A stretch of 64,000 nucleotides of DNA from Nitrosovibrio sp. Nv4 (lineage in GTDB: Bacteria; Pseudomonadota; Gammaproteobacteria; Burkholderiales; Nitrosomonadaceae): NCBI GenBank assembly GCA_945860135.1, contig CAMAPK010000007.1, positions 1-64,000 of the forward strand. Direction: 5' to 3'. Shown here piece by piece: positions 1 to 12,460 of this stretch. Position numbers and translations under genes: made by a program. Position 1 is the first letter of the stretch; each line of letters opens with the position of its first letter. Below the pieces are notes generated by a model, which searched no databases, was not told where the DNA came from, and worked only from the letters and a program-made list of their open reading frames with translations.

Positions 1-57
1 GGGAATATCCTTGAAATCGCCAACGTCGGGGACTTTGATTTCGATAAGTTGAGTCAT
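1..57 (-). CDS. aceF: Pyruvate dehydrogenase E2 (dihydrolipoamide acetyltransferase), N-terminus only
   Basis: Only the first 19 codons lie in the window; the gene continues past the left edge. The reading from the ATG at 57 downwards begins MTQLIEIKVPDVGDFKD, the typical start of the first lipoyl domain of the proteobacterial pyruvate dehydrogenase E2 subunit. E2 carries the acetyl group from E1 to CoA in the cytoplasmic pyruvate dehydrogenase complex. An E3-binding domain and the catalytic core would be expected outside the window. The call rests on a short but characteristic stretch. Confidence 0.75.
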   Translation of the reverse strand, partial: MTQLIEIKVPDVGDFKDIP

Positions 58-109
58 CACAATCTCATGTTGCGGAACGGATCGAATCCGCCCCGATTTC
101 CGCAATGGT

Positions 110-1375
110 TTATTGCCGTATCTGTCCGTCGCCCAGCACGATGAATTTCTGGCTGGTCAACCCTTCCAGCCCCACCGGGCCGCGCGCGTGAATTTTGTCG
201 GTGGAGATGCCGATTTCCGCGCCAAGACCGTATTCGAAACCGTCGGCGAAGCGCGTGGAGGCATTGACCATCACTGAACTCGAATCCACTTCCCGCAGAA
301 AACGGCGGGCGCGGGTATAGTCCTCGGTGATAATGGCATCGGTATGCTGCGAACCGTAAACGGCAATGTGCTCGATGGCCTGCTCCAATCCGCTTACCAC
401 CCGCACGCTCAGAATCGGCGCGAGATATTCGGTATACCAGTCGTCTTCCGTAGCTGCCTGCATTTGCTTGATGATCGCGCGGGAGGCTGCATCACCGCGC
501 AGCTCCACCCCTTTGTCGAGGTAGATTTTGCACAGCGGCGGCAGCACTTCCTTGGCAATATCCTGATGCACCAGCAGGGTTTCCATGGTGTTGCAGGTGC
601 CGTAGCGCTGCGTCTTGGCGTTGTCGGCAACCCGAATAGCCTTATCCAGGTCGGCACCAGCATCGATATAGACATGACATACGCCATCCAGGTGTTTGAT
701 CACCGGGATGCGCGCCTCGTTGGCAATGCGTTCGATCAGCCCCTTGCCGCCGCGCGGCACGATCACGTCGACGAATTGTTTCATGGTGATGAGTTCACCC
801 ACGGCGGCACGGTCGGTAGTCTCGATCACTTGCACCGCAGTCTCCGGCAAACCGGCGGATTTTAATCCTTCCTTCACGCAAGCGGCAATCGCCTGGTTGC
901 AATGGATCGCTTCTGATCCGCCGCGCAGGATCGCCGCATTTCCGGCCTTGAGGCACAGTCCGGCGGCATCCGCGGTGACATTGGGACGAGCTTCGTAAAT
1001 GATGCCAACCACCCCCAGCGGCACGCGCATTTTCCCGACCTGGATGCCGGAAGGGCGGTAATTCAGATCGCTGATTTCGCCGATCGGATCAGCCAGCGCG
1101 GCAATTTGCAGCAGCCCCTCCGCCATGCTGGCGACCCCTTTGGAGGTGAGCGTCAGACGGTCCAGCAAGGTCGCATCCAGCCCCTGGGCTCGGGCGCCTT
1201 GCAGATCCAGCGCATTGGCGGCCAGCAGTTTCTGTTCGTCGCGCTTGATGGCTGCGGCCATCGCGGTGAGTGCCAGGTTTTTGGCGGCAGTCTCGGCTTT
1301 GGCCATCAGGCGCGATGCGGCACGGGCTTCGCGCCCGACCGATTGCATATAGGCTTTGATGTCTATGACGTCCAT
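110..1375 (-). CDS. proA: Gamma-glutamyl phosphate reductase (proline biosynthesis)
   Basis: This 421-residue protein is the usual length for ProA, which reduces gamma-glutamyl phosphate to glutamate-5-semialdehyde with NADPH, the second step of proline synthesis in the cytoplasm. The catalytic cysteine is Cys261 in the motif [10 protein letters not shown]. The start chosen is the ATG at 1375 ([11 protein letters not shown]), preceded by a GGAG ribosome site. The frame stays open to 1513, but the extra 46 residues resemble no ProA N-terminus and would overlap holA. The gene lies just downstream of holA on the same strand, so co-transcription is likely. The final proline gene, proC, is 20 kb away at 21.8-22.7 kb. 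Confidence 0.97.
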   Translation of the reverse strand: MDVIDIKAYMQSVGREARAASRLMAKAETAAKNLALTAMAAAIKRDEQKLLAANALDLQGARAQGLDATLLDRLTLTSKGVASMAEGLLQIAALADPIGEISDLNYRPSGIQVGKMRVPLGVVGIIYEARPNVTADAAGLCLKAGNAAILRGGSEAIHCNQAIAACVKEGLKSAGLPETAVQVIETTDRAAVGELITMKQFVDVIVPRGGKGLIERIANEARIPVIKHLDGVCHVYIDAGADLDKAIRVADNAKTQRYGTCNTMETLLVHQDIAKEVLPPLCKIYLDKGVELRGDAASRAIIKQMQAATEDDWYTEYLAPILSVRVVSGLEQAIEHIAVYGSQHTDAIITEDYTRARRFLREVDSSSVMVNASTRFADGFEYGLGAEIGISTDKIHARGPVGLEGLTSQKFIVLGDGQIRQ

Positions 1376-1454
1376 ACCGCAACTCCAGGCACGCAATGAA
1401 TTAATGAATGTGCGAATTTTAACGCTGATATGCGGCTGTGGATACAGTCCGGCC

Positions 1455-2468
1455 TCATTGGCGCTTGCTGACCGCAAAGCGCAACCCCAGTTGCAGCAAT
1501 TCATCCCAGGCATCGCCTTGGGCGACGCCTTTGCTGATCCTGTCTATTTTCGCGGCGTGCAGCAAGGCCAACACCAGCGGCTTGAGGCCGATTGATCTGG
1601 CCGCATGCTCCGTTGCTTTCTGTTTGTCTCCCCAGACCCTGGCTTCGTTCATCAGTTGCATCAGCGGCCTGCCGGAATCCAGTCCCTTGCGGATGATGAT
1701 CAGCGAGCGAATCTGCCCTGCCAGAATGGAGAGAATAAACGGCAATGCTGCACCCTCACCCCGCAAGCCTTCCAGAATGCGGGTGTAACGGGTGGTATCC
1801 GCTGTTATCAACGCATCCGACAATTTAAAAACATCATAGCGCGCCACATCCAGCACCGCGTCTTTCACTTGGTCGAAAGACAGCATGCCTTGCGGATAAA
1901 GCAGCGCGAGTTTCTGCACTTCCTGATGGGCCGCGAGCAGGTTTCCCTCCACTTTGTCCGCAAGAAACTGCAGAGTTTCAGGATCGGCTTTCTGTTGCTG
2001 CATCCCGAGGCGCTGACCGATCCACGCCGGCAGGCGCGTGCGCTCGACCGGGGAGACCGGAACCATCGCTCCCGCATTTTCAAGCGCCTTGAACCACTTT
2101 GCCGCCTGACCCTGTTTGTCGATCTTGGGCAAGGTGATGAGCGTGACGGTATCGGGCGGCAGCGCACGGCAATACTCCTCGATCGCCGCACTGCCCTGGT
2201 TTCCGGGTTTGCCGGAGGGAATGCGCATATCCATCAACCGCCGTTCGCCAAACAACGACAGGCTGTTGCTGCTTTGCTGCAACTCCTGCCAGTTGAAATG
2301 GTGGTCTATGGTGAAGATCTCGCGCTCGACATAGCCTGTCTGGCGTGCCTGGGCGCGAATCAGATCGGCAGCTTCGATCGCCAGCAGCGGTTCATCGCCG
2401 AACACTGTATAAAGCGGAGCGAGTTGCTTTTGCAGATGCTGGGAAAGCTGATCAGGGTTGATGCGCAT
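1455..2468 (-). CDS. holA: DNA polymerase III subunit delta
   Basis: The 337-residue product matches HolA, the delta subunit of the clamp loader, which opens the beta sliding clamp during replication. The N-terminus ([13 protein letters not shown], then the VFGDEPLL stretch near residue 23) is typical of the family, in which the AAA+-like fold lacks a working ATP site. It sits between lptE upstream and proA downstream on the same strand. An lptE-holA pair is common in proteobacteria, and leuS-lptE-holA is the classical order, which this locus keeps. Confidence 0.96.
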   Translation of the reverse strand: MRINPDQLSQHLQKQLAPLYTVFGDEPLLAIEAADLIRAQARQTGYVEREIFTIDHHFNWQELQQSSNSLSLFGERRLMDMRIPSGKPGNQGSAAIEEYCRALPPDTVTLITLPKIDKQGQAAKWFKALENAGAMVPVSPVERTRLPAWIGQRLGMQQQKADPETLQFLADKVEGNLLAAHQEVQKLALLYPQGMLSFDQVKDAVLDVARYDVFKLSDALITADTTRYTRILEGLRGEGAALPFILSILAGQIRSLIIIRKGLDSGRPLMQLMNEARVWGDKQKATEHAARSIGLKPLVLALLHAAKIDRISKGVAQGDAWDELLQLGLRFAVSKRQ

Positions 2469-2599
2469 AAGAGTGAAAATTTATCGCAGACAAAGTGGAA
2501 AAGTAAAACGGGGAACTCCGGATTCCAGGATTACCGAAATAACCATGTCATTGCGGCTCCAGGCATCGGCTATCCTATTGCTCCCCGCATCCTGCGTGA

Positions 2600-3118
2600 T
2601 CAAGGCTTCCCTTCAGTCCCCACTGTCGCCAGTCGCCGCAATATCTGCCTGACGATCTCGGTTTGCATCTCCTTGACGAGCAGCGCTTCCTCTGCTTCTT
2701 TCGCCACCACCTGCTCATCTGTGAAAGGCAAAACGCGTTCCCGGACAATCTCGGTGGCGGGAACCAGTTCTATCCCATTGGGATCGATGAGACGGTAAGA
2801 AACCAGATAGCGCAACAGAAATTCGCGCACCCTGCCTTCCCCGGATAGCGACAGAATACTCTTCTCATTCGTTTGCTTGAGGACTTGTAGCGTGGCTTCC
2901 GCACCCTTCGCCTCATCAACGACACGTGTGCTCCCACCAGCATGGATAGTGCGTTTGATGTCGGCAGTAATGGGGTAGTCTTCCGGGTCCGGAATATGAA
3001 GCGAAGCAAACGAAAATACGGTCGGTGGCAGCCCGTACCCGCGCAACTGGAAGCCACAGGCGGATAGCAGCAGAATCAAAGTACCGATGATGAGGAGACG
3101 ATATGATTTAAATTGCAT
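2600..3118 (-). CDS. lptE: LPS-assembly lipoprotein LptE
   Basis: The 172-residue protein has a lipoprotein signal peptide with lipobox LLSAC (lipidated Cys21), followed by GFQLRGYG, the hallmark start of mature LptE/RlpB. LptE plugs the LptD beta-barrel and helps insert lipopolysaccharide into the outer leaflet of the outer membrane. The gene lies 37 bases downstream of leuS and 131 bases upstream of holA, in the order leuS-lptE-holA known from many proteobacteria. The presence of LptE indicates a Gram-negative LPS-bearing envelope. Confidence 0.95.
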   Translation of the reverse strand: MQFKSYRLLIIGTLILLLSACGFQLRGYGLPPTVFSFASLHIPDPEDYPITADIKRTIHAGGSTRVVDEAKGAEATLQVLKQTNEKSILSLSGEGRVREFLLRYLVSYRLIDPNGIELVPATEIVRERVLPFTDEQVVAKEAEEALLVKEMQTEIVRQILRRLATVGTEGKP

Positions 3119-3155
3119 GATTATTTCCTGCCACTGTCATTAGATCCATTTCAGC

Positions 3156-6233
<3,078 letters not shown>

Positions 6234-7103
6234 ATGTCACAAAAACACCCTGTTATCGCCGTCACCGGATCATCCGGAGCGGGCACATCGACGGTCAAGA
6301 ACAGTTTCGAGCATATTTTCCGCCGTGAAAAACTGACCGCCGTGGTGGTGGAAGGTGACAGCTTTCATCGCTACGACCGCGATGCAATGAAAAAAGCCGT
6401 GGCCGAATCGGAAAAAGACGGCGGCCGTCCCATCAGCCATTTCGGTCCTGAGGCCAACGAATTCGACAAACTGGAAGCGCTGTTCAAGGAATATGGCAAG
6501 AGCGGCAAGGGAAAAACCCGTTTGTATCTGCACAATGACGAAGAAGCTGCACCGCACAAACAGAAAGCCGGCACCTTCACCCCCTGGTCGCCGCTTGCAC
6601 CCGGCTCCGATCTGCTGTTTTACGAGGGCCTGCACGGCGGGGTCAAGAGCGACACCGCGGATGTGGCCAAGTACGTGGACTTGCTGGTCGGCGTAGTACC
6701 CATTGTCAACCTGGAATGGATCCAGAAAATCCGCCGCGATACGAGTGCGCGTGGTTATTCGGCAGAAGCCGTGACACATACCATCCTGCGGCGCATGCAC
6801 GATTATGTGCATTACATTACCCCGCAATTCTCCCGCACCCACGTCAATTTCCAGCGAGTTCCAACGGTGGATACGTCCAATCCCTTCATCGCGCGTGAAA
6901 TCCCGGCGCTGGACGAAAGTTTTGTCGTGATCCGCTTCCGTGATCCCAAAAGCATGGATTTTCCCTACCTGCTTGCCATGATTCATGACTCCTTCATGTC
7001 GCGGCCAAACACCATTGTCGTGCCCGGCGGAAGAATGGGACTGGCCATCGAACTGATATTGACGCCACTGATTCTGGATCTGGTGGCGAAAAGCAAGAAG
7101 TAG
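6234..7103 (+). CDS. prk: Phosphoribulokinase (Calvin cycle)
   Basis: The 289-residue product is a proteobacterial-type phosphoribulokinase, which phosphorylates ribulose-5-phosphate to ribulose-1,5-bisphosphate, the CO2 acceptor for RuBisCO. The P-loop GSSGAGTST is at residues 12-20, followed by the family's VEGDSFHRYDR stretch. The ATG at 6234 is chosen because a strong AGGAGA lies 9 bases upstream; an in-frame extension to 6213 is unlikely. It stands alone between leuS and uvrD, with no RuBisCO or other cbb gene in the window, as in autotrophs whose cbb genes are dispersed. Its presence suggests an autotrophic host. Confidence 0.95.
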   Translation: MSQKHPVIAVTGSSGAGTSTVKNSFEHIFRREKLTAVVVEGDSFHRYDRDAMKKAVAESEKDGGRPISHFGPEANEFDKLEALFKEYGKSGKGKTRLYLHNDEEAAPHKQKAGTFTPWSPLAPGSDLLFYEGLHGGVKSDTADVAKYVDLLVGVVPIVNLEWIQKIRRDTSARGYSAEAVTHTILRRMHDYVHYITPQFSRTHVNFQRVPTVDTSNPFIAREIPALDESFVVIRFRDPKSMDFPYLLAMIHDSFMSRPNTIVVPGGRMGLAIELILTPLILDLVAKSKK

Positions 7104-7173
7104 CAGTCACGCCCATCTTATTGGCGCGGACATCCTTGCATACTCTGTTCTCTGCGTAGTTTGGTGAAGGCTG

Positions 7174-7179
7174 TATAAT
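7174..7179 (+). promoter_or_regulatory. Possible -10 box for uvrD
   Basis: A perfect TATAAT lies 38 bases before the uvrD start codon in the 114-base gap after prk. No convincing -35 hexamer stands 16-18 bases upstream, so the assignment is tentative. Confidence 0.35.
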
Positions 7180-7217
7180 TCCGGCTTTGAATTTTCCCCG
7201 GAAACAGCCTTCTCCCT

Positions 7218-9464
7218 ATGTCTTCCCTACTTTCCGGCCTCAATCCCGAACAACTCGAAGCAGTCACCCTGCCGCACCAGTCAGCCTTGGTTCTGGCAGG
7301 TGCGGGCAGCGGCAAAACCAGGGTGCTCACCACCCGCATTGCACATTTAATCCAGTCCAGCCAAGTCAGTCCGCACGGCATCCTCGCCGTCACCTTCACC
7401 AACAAGGCGGCCAAGGAAATGCTCATCCGTATTTCCGCGATGCTGCCGATCAATACCCGTGGCATGTGGGTCGGCACTTTTCATGGTCTGTGCAACCGCA
7501 TGCTGCGCGCCCACCATCAGGAAGCCGGATTGCCGCAGGCCTTTCAGATTCTCGATTCTGCCGATCAATTGGCAATTATCAAGCGCATCCTGAAGAGCCT
7601 CGGTGCCGACGACGAAAAATTCCCGCCACGCCAGGTACAGTGGTTCATCAATAATGCAAAAGAGGAAGGGCTGCGCGCATCGCAGGTTGAAGTCTACGAT
7701 GATTTCGCGCGCAAGATGACCGAGTTCTACACAGTCTATGAGCAGCAGTGCAACAAGGAAGGTGTGGTGGATTTTGCCGAACTGCTGCTGCGCAGTTATG
7801 AATTACTCATCCGCAACGAGATTCTGCGCGAGCACTACTGCACGCGCTTCAGCCATATTCTGGTCGACGAGTTTCAGGACACCAGCCGCTTGCAATACAA
7901 ATGGCTCAAGCTGCTGGCCGGTGACAGAGCCGCTGTGTTTGTGGTGGGCGATGACGACCAGAGCATTTATGCATTTCGCGGCGCCAATACCGGCAATATG
8001 AAGGATTTCGAGCGTGACTTTCGCATCACGAAAATCATCAAGCTGGAACAGAACTACCGCTCGCACGGCAACATACTGGATGCCGCCAACACGCTGATAC
8101 GCAACAATAGCGGGCGCCTCGGCAAAAACCTGTGGACTTCGGAAGGTCATGGCGAACCGCTGCGCGTGTATAACGCACCGACCGATTTCGATGAGGCTGC
8201 GTTCATCGTCGACGAAGTGAAATCGCTGCGCGCCGAAGGAGTGGCGCTCACGCAAGTGGCTTTGCTGTACCGTTCCAACGCCCAGTCGCGGGTACTGGAA
8301 CATGCCCTGTTCAATGCTGCACTGGCTTACCGGGTATATGGCGGCATGCGTTTCTTTGAACGCCAGGAAATCAAGCACGCACTGGCTTACCTGCGGCTGA
8401 TTGCCAACCCCGACAATGACAATGCGTTGCTGCGGGTGATCAATTTTCCATTGCGCGGCATTGGCGCGCGCAGCCTGGAACAGTTGCAAGATGAAGCCAA
8501 GCACCAGGGAGGGGGGTTATGGGCAGCGATGCGGCAGAATTGTTGCGATGGGGCAACCCTCATTCAGGATGCGGAGATCAAGGCGCCACCTGGCAGGGGC
8601 AAGGGATCGGATAAACCGAAGAAAGGCATGGAGAGCTTTGTTGCCCTGATTGAGAAGCTGCGCCAAGACTGCGAAGGGTTACCGCTGCCGGAGGTGGTGG
8701 AACATATGCTCGAGCATAGCGGACTGCTGGCACATTATCGTGCCGAGCGTGAAGGGGCTGACCGGCTGGAGAACCTGAACGAATTAATCAATGCCGCCAC
8801 CAGCTTCGTGCATGAAGCCGAGGACGACAGTCTCACGGCATTTCTTGCCCATGCCTCGCTGGAAGCAGGCGAGCATCAGGCCGGTAGCGGTCAGGACGCA
8901 CTGCAATTGATGACGGTGCATTCTTCCAAAGGGCTGGAATTTCATACTGTATTCCTGAGCGGACTGGAGGAAGGTCTGTTTCCCCACGAGAACAGCCGCA
9001 ACGAAGCAGGTGGCCTGGAAGAAGAGCGGCGCCTGATGTATGTAGCCTTGACCCGCGCGCGGCGGCGATTGTATTTGAGTTTCGCCCAGAGCCGCATGCT
9101 GCATGGCCAGACTCGCTACAATGTTCCATCGCGCTTCCTGCAGGAAATTCCGGATAACCTACTGAAGTGGCTACAGCCGGTGCAGAAAGCAGGGTATCGG
9201 AGCCATGCAACAGAAAGCGGAAAGCGGGAACCGAACGTGGTAATACGGGAGTCCGCATTCGGCATGCAGGATCACAGCACGAGTGTCCGGGATGCAGAAG
9301 CAGCGCAATGGCGCGTGGGGCAGAATGTAACTCACGCCAAGTTTGGTGCGGGTGTGATTGTCAGTTGCGAAAGCCAGGGTGCGGATGCGCGTGTTCAGGT
9401 GAAATTCAGTCACGCCGGAACAAAGTGGCTGTCACTGGAGTATGCCAAGCTGGTTCCCGCCTGA
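7218..9464 (+). CDS. uvrD: UvrD/Rep-family ATP-dependent DNA helicase
   Basis: The 748-residue protein is a superfamily 1A 3'-5' helicase. Visible motifs are Walker A (AGAGSGKT, 27-34), Walker B (DEFQDT starting at D217), the VVGDDDQSIYAFRGA motif III region, the QNYRS motif and the late TVHSSKGLEF and ALTRARRRL motifs. The C-terminus (WRVGQNVTHAKFGAGVIV) is the Tudor-like domain found at the end of UvrD and PcrA. UvrD unwinds DNA in nucleotide-excision and mismatch repair. Rep is the main alternative, but the C-terminal domain favours UvrD. Confidence 0.93.
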   Translation: MSSLLSGLNPEQLEAVTLPHQSALVLAGAGSGKTRVLTTRIAHLIQSSQVSPHGILAVTFTNKAAKEMLIRISAMLPINTRGMWVGTFHGLCNRMLRAHHQEAGLPQAFQILDSADQLAIIKRILKSLGADDEKFPPRQVQWFINNAKEEGLRASQVEVYDDFARKMTEFYTVYEQQCNKEGVVDFAELLLRSYELLIRNEILREHYCTRFSHILVDEFQDTSRLQYKWLKLLAGDRAAVFVVGDDDQSIYAFRGANTGNMKDFERDFRITKIIKLEQNYRSHGNILDAANTLIRNNSGRLGKNLWTSEGHGEPLRVYNAPTDFDEAAFIVDEVKSLRAEGVALTQVALLYRSNAQSRVLEHALFNAALAYRVYGGMRFFERQEIKHALAYLRLIANPDNDNALLRVINFPLRGIGARSLEQLQDEAKHQGGGLWAAMRQNCCDGATLIQDAEIKAPPGRGKGSDKPKKGMESFVALIEKLRQDCEGLPLPEVVEHMLEHSGLLAHYRAEREGADRLENLNELINAATSFVHEAEDDSLTAFLAHASLEAGEHQAGSGQDALQLMTVHSSKGLEFHTVFLSGLEEGLFPHENSRNEAGGLEEERRLMYVALTRARRRLYLSFAQSRMLHGQTRYNVPSRFLQEIPDNLLKWLQPVQKAGYRSHATESGKREPNVVIRESAFGMQDHSTSVRDAEAAQWRVGQNVTHAKFGAGVIVSCESQGADARVQVKFSHAGTKWLSLEYAKLVPA

Positions 9465-9492
9465 AAGGAGTAGCTGGCGACAGCTCGCCGGG

Positions 9493-10230
9493 TTATGTCG
9501 GCTCGACTGTGTCCGCGAAGATATCCTCATAGCTCGCGTAGAGCGAAGCGAATAGTGCCGGTACCAGCACGAAGAATCCCAGGCCGTAGGGCATTGCGGC
9601 AATCACCGCCAGCACCACCATCGTGATGGCGTAAAGCTGCAGCGGTATGATGTTCTTCAGACAGGCAAGAAAGCTTAGCTGCATCGCAGCCAGTGCGGGC
9701 ATCTCTTTGAATGCCACCAGCAATGGCGCAAACCAGGCTGCCATCATCAACGGGATGGACAGCGCCAGCGCTACCATCATGGCGGTAAGACCGCTGCTCA
9801 TGACACCCTTCAACTCATTCTCATCGACTCTTTTCCCGTTCATCAGCAAATCCATCATCACACTGCCTCCGAGCAGCATGGCCACGCCCAGGATCAGTAC
9901 CTGCCCCACCAGATAAACCCCTCCCACGGTGATCAGCGGAACGGGGTTTTTCCTGAAACCTGCAAACAAATAGGCAATCTCCAGTTTTTCGCCTCGTTCC
10001 AGCGCCCTGCACCCCATCATCAACCCGGCCAGGAATAACGGCGAGAGCAGCGTGAAAAAAAACTGCCCCACCATCGGAATCAGTGCCAGCGTGGCTGCGA
10101 TCAGCAGCAAGGTAGTACACAGCAGCATCCAGGCCAGCGGGGCTTTTAGAAACAAGTAGAAACCGTTCACGATCCATTGCCATCCTCGCTTCGCATTAAC
10201 TTGCCTGGCTTCCATTTTTCGTATCTCCAA
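9493..10230 (-). CDS. BPSS1780-type integral membrane protein of unknown function
   Basis: This 245-residue protein has about six hydrophobic segments (for example 33-55, 60-75, 105-125, 145-170, 185-215 and 220-235). The N-terminal hydrophilic part (RQVNAKRGWQWIVNGFYLF) resembles betaproteobacterial membrane proteins named after BPSS1780, whose role is unknown. It is convergent with uvrD, with 28 bases between the stops, and lies downstream of thrB. I see no catalytic motif. An inner-membrane location is the only firm inference. Confidence 0.75.
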   Translation of the reverse strand: MEIRKMEARQVNAKRGWQWIVNGFYLFLKAPLAWMLLCTTLLLIAATLALIPMVGQFFFTLLSPLFLAGLMMGCRALERGEKLEIAYLFAGFRKNPVPLITVGGVYLVGQVLILGVAMLLGGSVMMDLLMNGKRVDENELKGVMSSGLTAMMVALALSIPLMMAAWFAPLLVAFKEMPALAAMQLSFLACLKNIIPLQLYAITMVVLAVIAAMPYGLGFFVLVPALFASLYASYEDIFADTVEPT

Positions 10231-10280
10231 TAGGGCGAATACTCGCCGTCGCGCCCGCGTGGGACTGGTTCAGTGGTTCC

Positions 10281-11231
10281 CTAAACCCAGATCTGTGCCA
10301 GCTTGAAGCAGGATGTCGAATGATTTTTCAGTATGCGCCCGAAATGGGCCGGGTCCTTGACATGAGTCAGCTCTCCCATGCGCGGCAAATGGCAATCATA
10401 CAGCCGCGACATCCAGAAGCGTAAAGCCCCGGCGCGCAGCATCACCGGCCAGGCATCGCGTTCAATGGCGGCAAGCGGCCGGGTGCGGTGATAAGCTGCG
10501 ACCAGGGATGATAGGCGCGCCTCATCCAGTTCGCAACTTTCAGTCAGACACCAATCATTGGCAGCGATGGCAAGATCAAACAGCAACACATCATTGCAAG
10601 CGAAATAAAAATCGATCACGCCACCGATGGCGCCATCCACGAATAATACATTGTCACGGAACAGATCTGCGTGAATCACGCCACGCGGCAGATCTTCAAA
10701 ATGGTATGCGGACTGAAAACGCAGCTCCTCCTGGAGCATCTCCGCTTCCTCTGCCGCAAGAAAGGGCATGACATCAGGCGCGATGGTTTTCCACCATTTC
10801 GGCCCGCGTGGATTCTCCATTTTTCCGGGATAAGACAGACCGGACAAGTGCATGTCTGCCAGCAACGCGCCGACTTCGGCACAATGCGCGGGGGTGGGAT
10901 GTTCCTGTGATTTTCCCGGCAGGCAGGTAACGATGCTCGCCGGTTTACCGTTCAGCTCGCCAAGAAATCTGTTGTCGATATTGGCTACCGGGCTGGGGCA
11001 GGGAATGCCGTGGCGTGACAAATGCGCCATCAGGTTGAGGTAGTAGGGCAGTTCGGATGCAGTCAGCTTTTCAAACAGGGTAAGAACATATTTCCCGTGA
11101 CTGGTGGTAACAAAATAATTGGTATTCTCGATACCTGAGGAGATTCCCTGCAGATCGAGCAGCGTACCGAGGGAATAGTTTCTCAACCAAGTAGAAAGCT
11201 GCTCTTGAGTGACAGTGGTAAAAACAGACAT
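10281..11231 (-). CDS. thrB: Homoserine kinase (aminoglycoside-phosphotransferase fold)
   Basis: The 316-residue protein is of the ThrB type II family found in betaproteobacteria, with a kinase fold like aminoglycoside phosphotransferases rather than the GHMP fold. The Brenner motif HADLFRDN starts at His187, with Asp189 as catalytic base and Asn194 binding metal. A second acidic motif, VIDFYFA, follows. The enzyme phosphorylates homoserine on the way to threonine. The N-terminus [19 protein letters not shown] and the GIENTNYFV stretch are typical. A DUF2782 protein gene lies 70 bases upstream on the same strand, an arrangement common in this class. Confidence 0.93.
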   Translation of the reverse strand: MSVFTTVTQEQLSTWLRNYSLGTLLDLQGISSGIENTNYFVTTSHGKYVLTLFEKLTASELPYYLNLMAHLSRHGIPCPSPVANIDNRFLGELNGKPASIVTCLPGKSQEHPTPAHCAEVGALLADMHLSGLSYPGKMENPRGPKWWKTIAPDVMPFLAAEEAEMLQEELRFQSAYHFEDLPRGVIHADLFRDNVLFVDGAIGGVIDFYFACNDVLLFDLAIAANDWCLTESCELDEARLSSLVAAYHRTRPLAAIERDAWPVMLRAGALRFWMSRLYDCHLPRMGELTHVKDPAHFGRILKNHSTSCFKLAQIWV

Positions 11232-11301
11232 GAGTAGGGAGAATAGGAAGGAAGACGTGACATGTACCGCTGCACCCCCTTCCCCGTCCTTTATGGAAAT
11301 T

Positions 11302-11655
11302 TTAGAACCGGTGTATTACCCACATCGGCGGACGTATACCCTGATCCATATCACTGCGGGTGGCAAACGTACCATCGCCACGGTTATCAATCAGGTAATA
11401 CGGCAGACCGATACGCGGAGTAACCTTGATCATATAAAGCTGGCCATTGCTGCGATATTCCTCGACTGTGTCCTGCCCGCGCTTAATAATGGTGACCTGG
11501 GGTTCCAGCGAGGCGTCCTGCTCTGAGCCAGCCGATGGCGGCGGCAGCGGCATCTCTGGCGGCTCCGGTATCGGCACCAGTTTCTTGGGTGGAGTGGACT
11601 GCGCCGCCACCGGCAGCGCAAGACTCAACAACAGTGCAAGAATGATTCGACGCAT
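11302..11655 (-). CDS. DUF2782 family periplasmic protein
   Basis: The product has 117 residues from the ATG at 11655. An in-frame upstream ATG at 11676 would add seven polar residues ahead of the signal peptide and is less likely. The N-terminus is a signal peptide ([20 protein letters not shown]) with probable cleavage after AQS or AA. A proline-rich linker ([11 protein letters not shown]) follows, then a compact domain with the stretches [15 protein letters not shown] and [10 protein letters not shown], which match DUF2782. Members are usually found beside thrB or polA in betaproteobacteria, as here, and their function is unknown. Confidence 0.85.
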   Translation of the reverse strand: MRRIILALLLSLALPVAAQSTPPKKLVPIPEPPEMPLPPPSAGSEQDASLEPQVTIIKRGQDTVEEYRSNGQLYMIKVTPRIGLPYYLIDNRGDGTFATRSDMDQGIRPPMWVIHRF

Positions 11656-11708
11656 GATGGCTCCCAACTGGATCAATACGTTTATTCTAGCTGAAATGAC
11701 CCGCCCCG

Positions 11709-12437
11709 TTATAGATTGAGCTGAATTTCCCGTTCCGCCGCTGAAGGCTCGAAGCCACGGGTCTCGTAATATTGGAAGATCGCATTCACCACTTGATGGG
11801 GTTCATCGATTAACTGTACCAGATCCATGTCTTCCGCAGAGATCATGTTCTCGGCTACCAGCAACTGCCGGAACCAGTCGAGCATGCCGCCCCAGAAATC
11901 CGAGCAGACCAGGATGATCGGCATTTTCCGGGTTTTGCCGGTCTGTACCAGCGTAAGCGCTTCCATCAATTCGTCCAGTGTGCCGAACCCACCCGGCATG
12001 ACTACGTAGGCGGTGGCAAATTTCACAAACATGTATTTGCGCGCAAAGAAATGGCGAAAAGTCTGGCTGACATCCTGGTAAGCATTGCTGTGCTGCTCGT
12101 GCGGAAGCTGAATATTAAGGCCGACGCTGAGTGATTTACCGGAATACGCGCCCTTGTTGGCGGCTTCCATGATACCGGGACCGCCGCCGGAAATCACCGA
12201 GAAACCCGCATCGGACAGTTGCCGTGCAATCTGTTCGGCCAGTTTATAGTGGGGATGATCGGGAAGAGTGCGTGCACTGCCAAAGATGCTTACTGCAGGC
12301 TGGATCGAGTTGAGGCGTTCCGTCGCCTCGACAAATTCTGCCATAATCCCGAACACGCGCCAGGACTCTTTTGCCGACCAGGACTTCTCCAGCAGGTCAG
12401 CGGTCATGGTGCTGGCTAGTTTATCTTGTGCGCTCAT
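11709..12437 (-). CDS. LOG-family protein (TIGR00730, Rossmann-like nucleotide-binding)
   Basis: The 242-residue protein carries the two LOG signatures: SGGGPGIMEAAN from residue 83 and PGGFGTLDE at 148-156. The second is the phosphoribohydrolase motif of cytokinin riboside 5'-monophosphate hydrolases. Family members release a base from nucleoside monophosphates, and the physiological substrate in this organism is unknown. The ATG at 12437 (MSAQDKL) is preferred because an AAGG lies upstream; the longer frame to 12491 would run into polA. The gene is divergent from polA with only 23 bases between starts, so their promoters must overlap. Confidence 0.9.
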   Translation of the reverse strand: MSAQDKLASTMTADLLEKSWSAKESWRVFGIMAEFVEATERLNSIQPAVSIFGSARTLPDHPHYKLAEQIARQLSDAGFSVISGGGPGIMEAANKGAYSGKSLSVGLNIQLPHEQHSNAYQDVSQTFRHFFARKYMFVKFATAYVVMPGGFGTLDELMEALTLVQTGKTRKMPIILVCSDFWGGMLDWFRQLLVAENMISAEDMDLVQLIDEPHQVVNAIFQYYETRGFEPSAAEREIQLNL

Positions 12438-12460
12438 GCGGAAACCTTTAGAAGAATTGA

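Noticed and set aside
9465..9492. Short stem GGCGA-cagc-TCGCC as a terminator between uvrD and the membrane protein gene
   Set aside because: The stem is only five pairs and there is no T-run on either strand.
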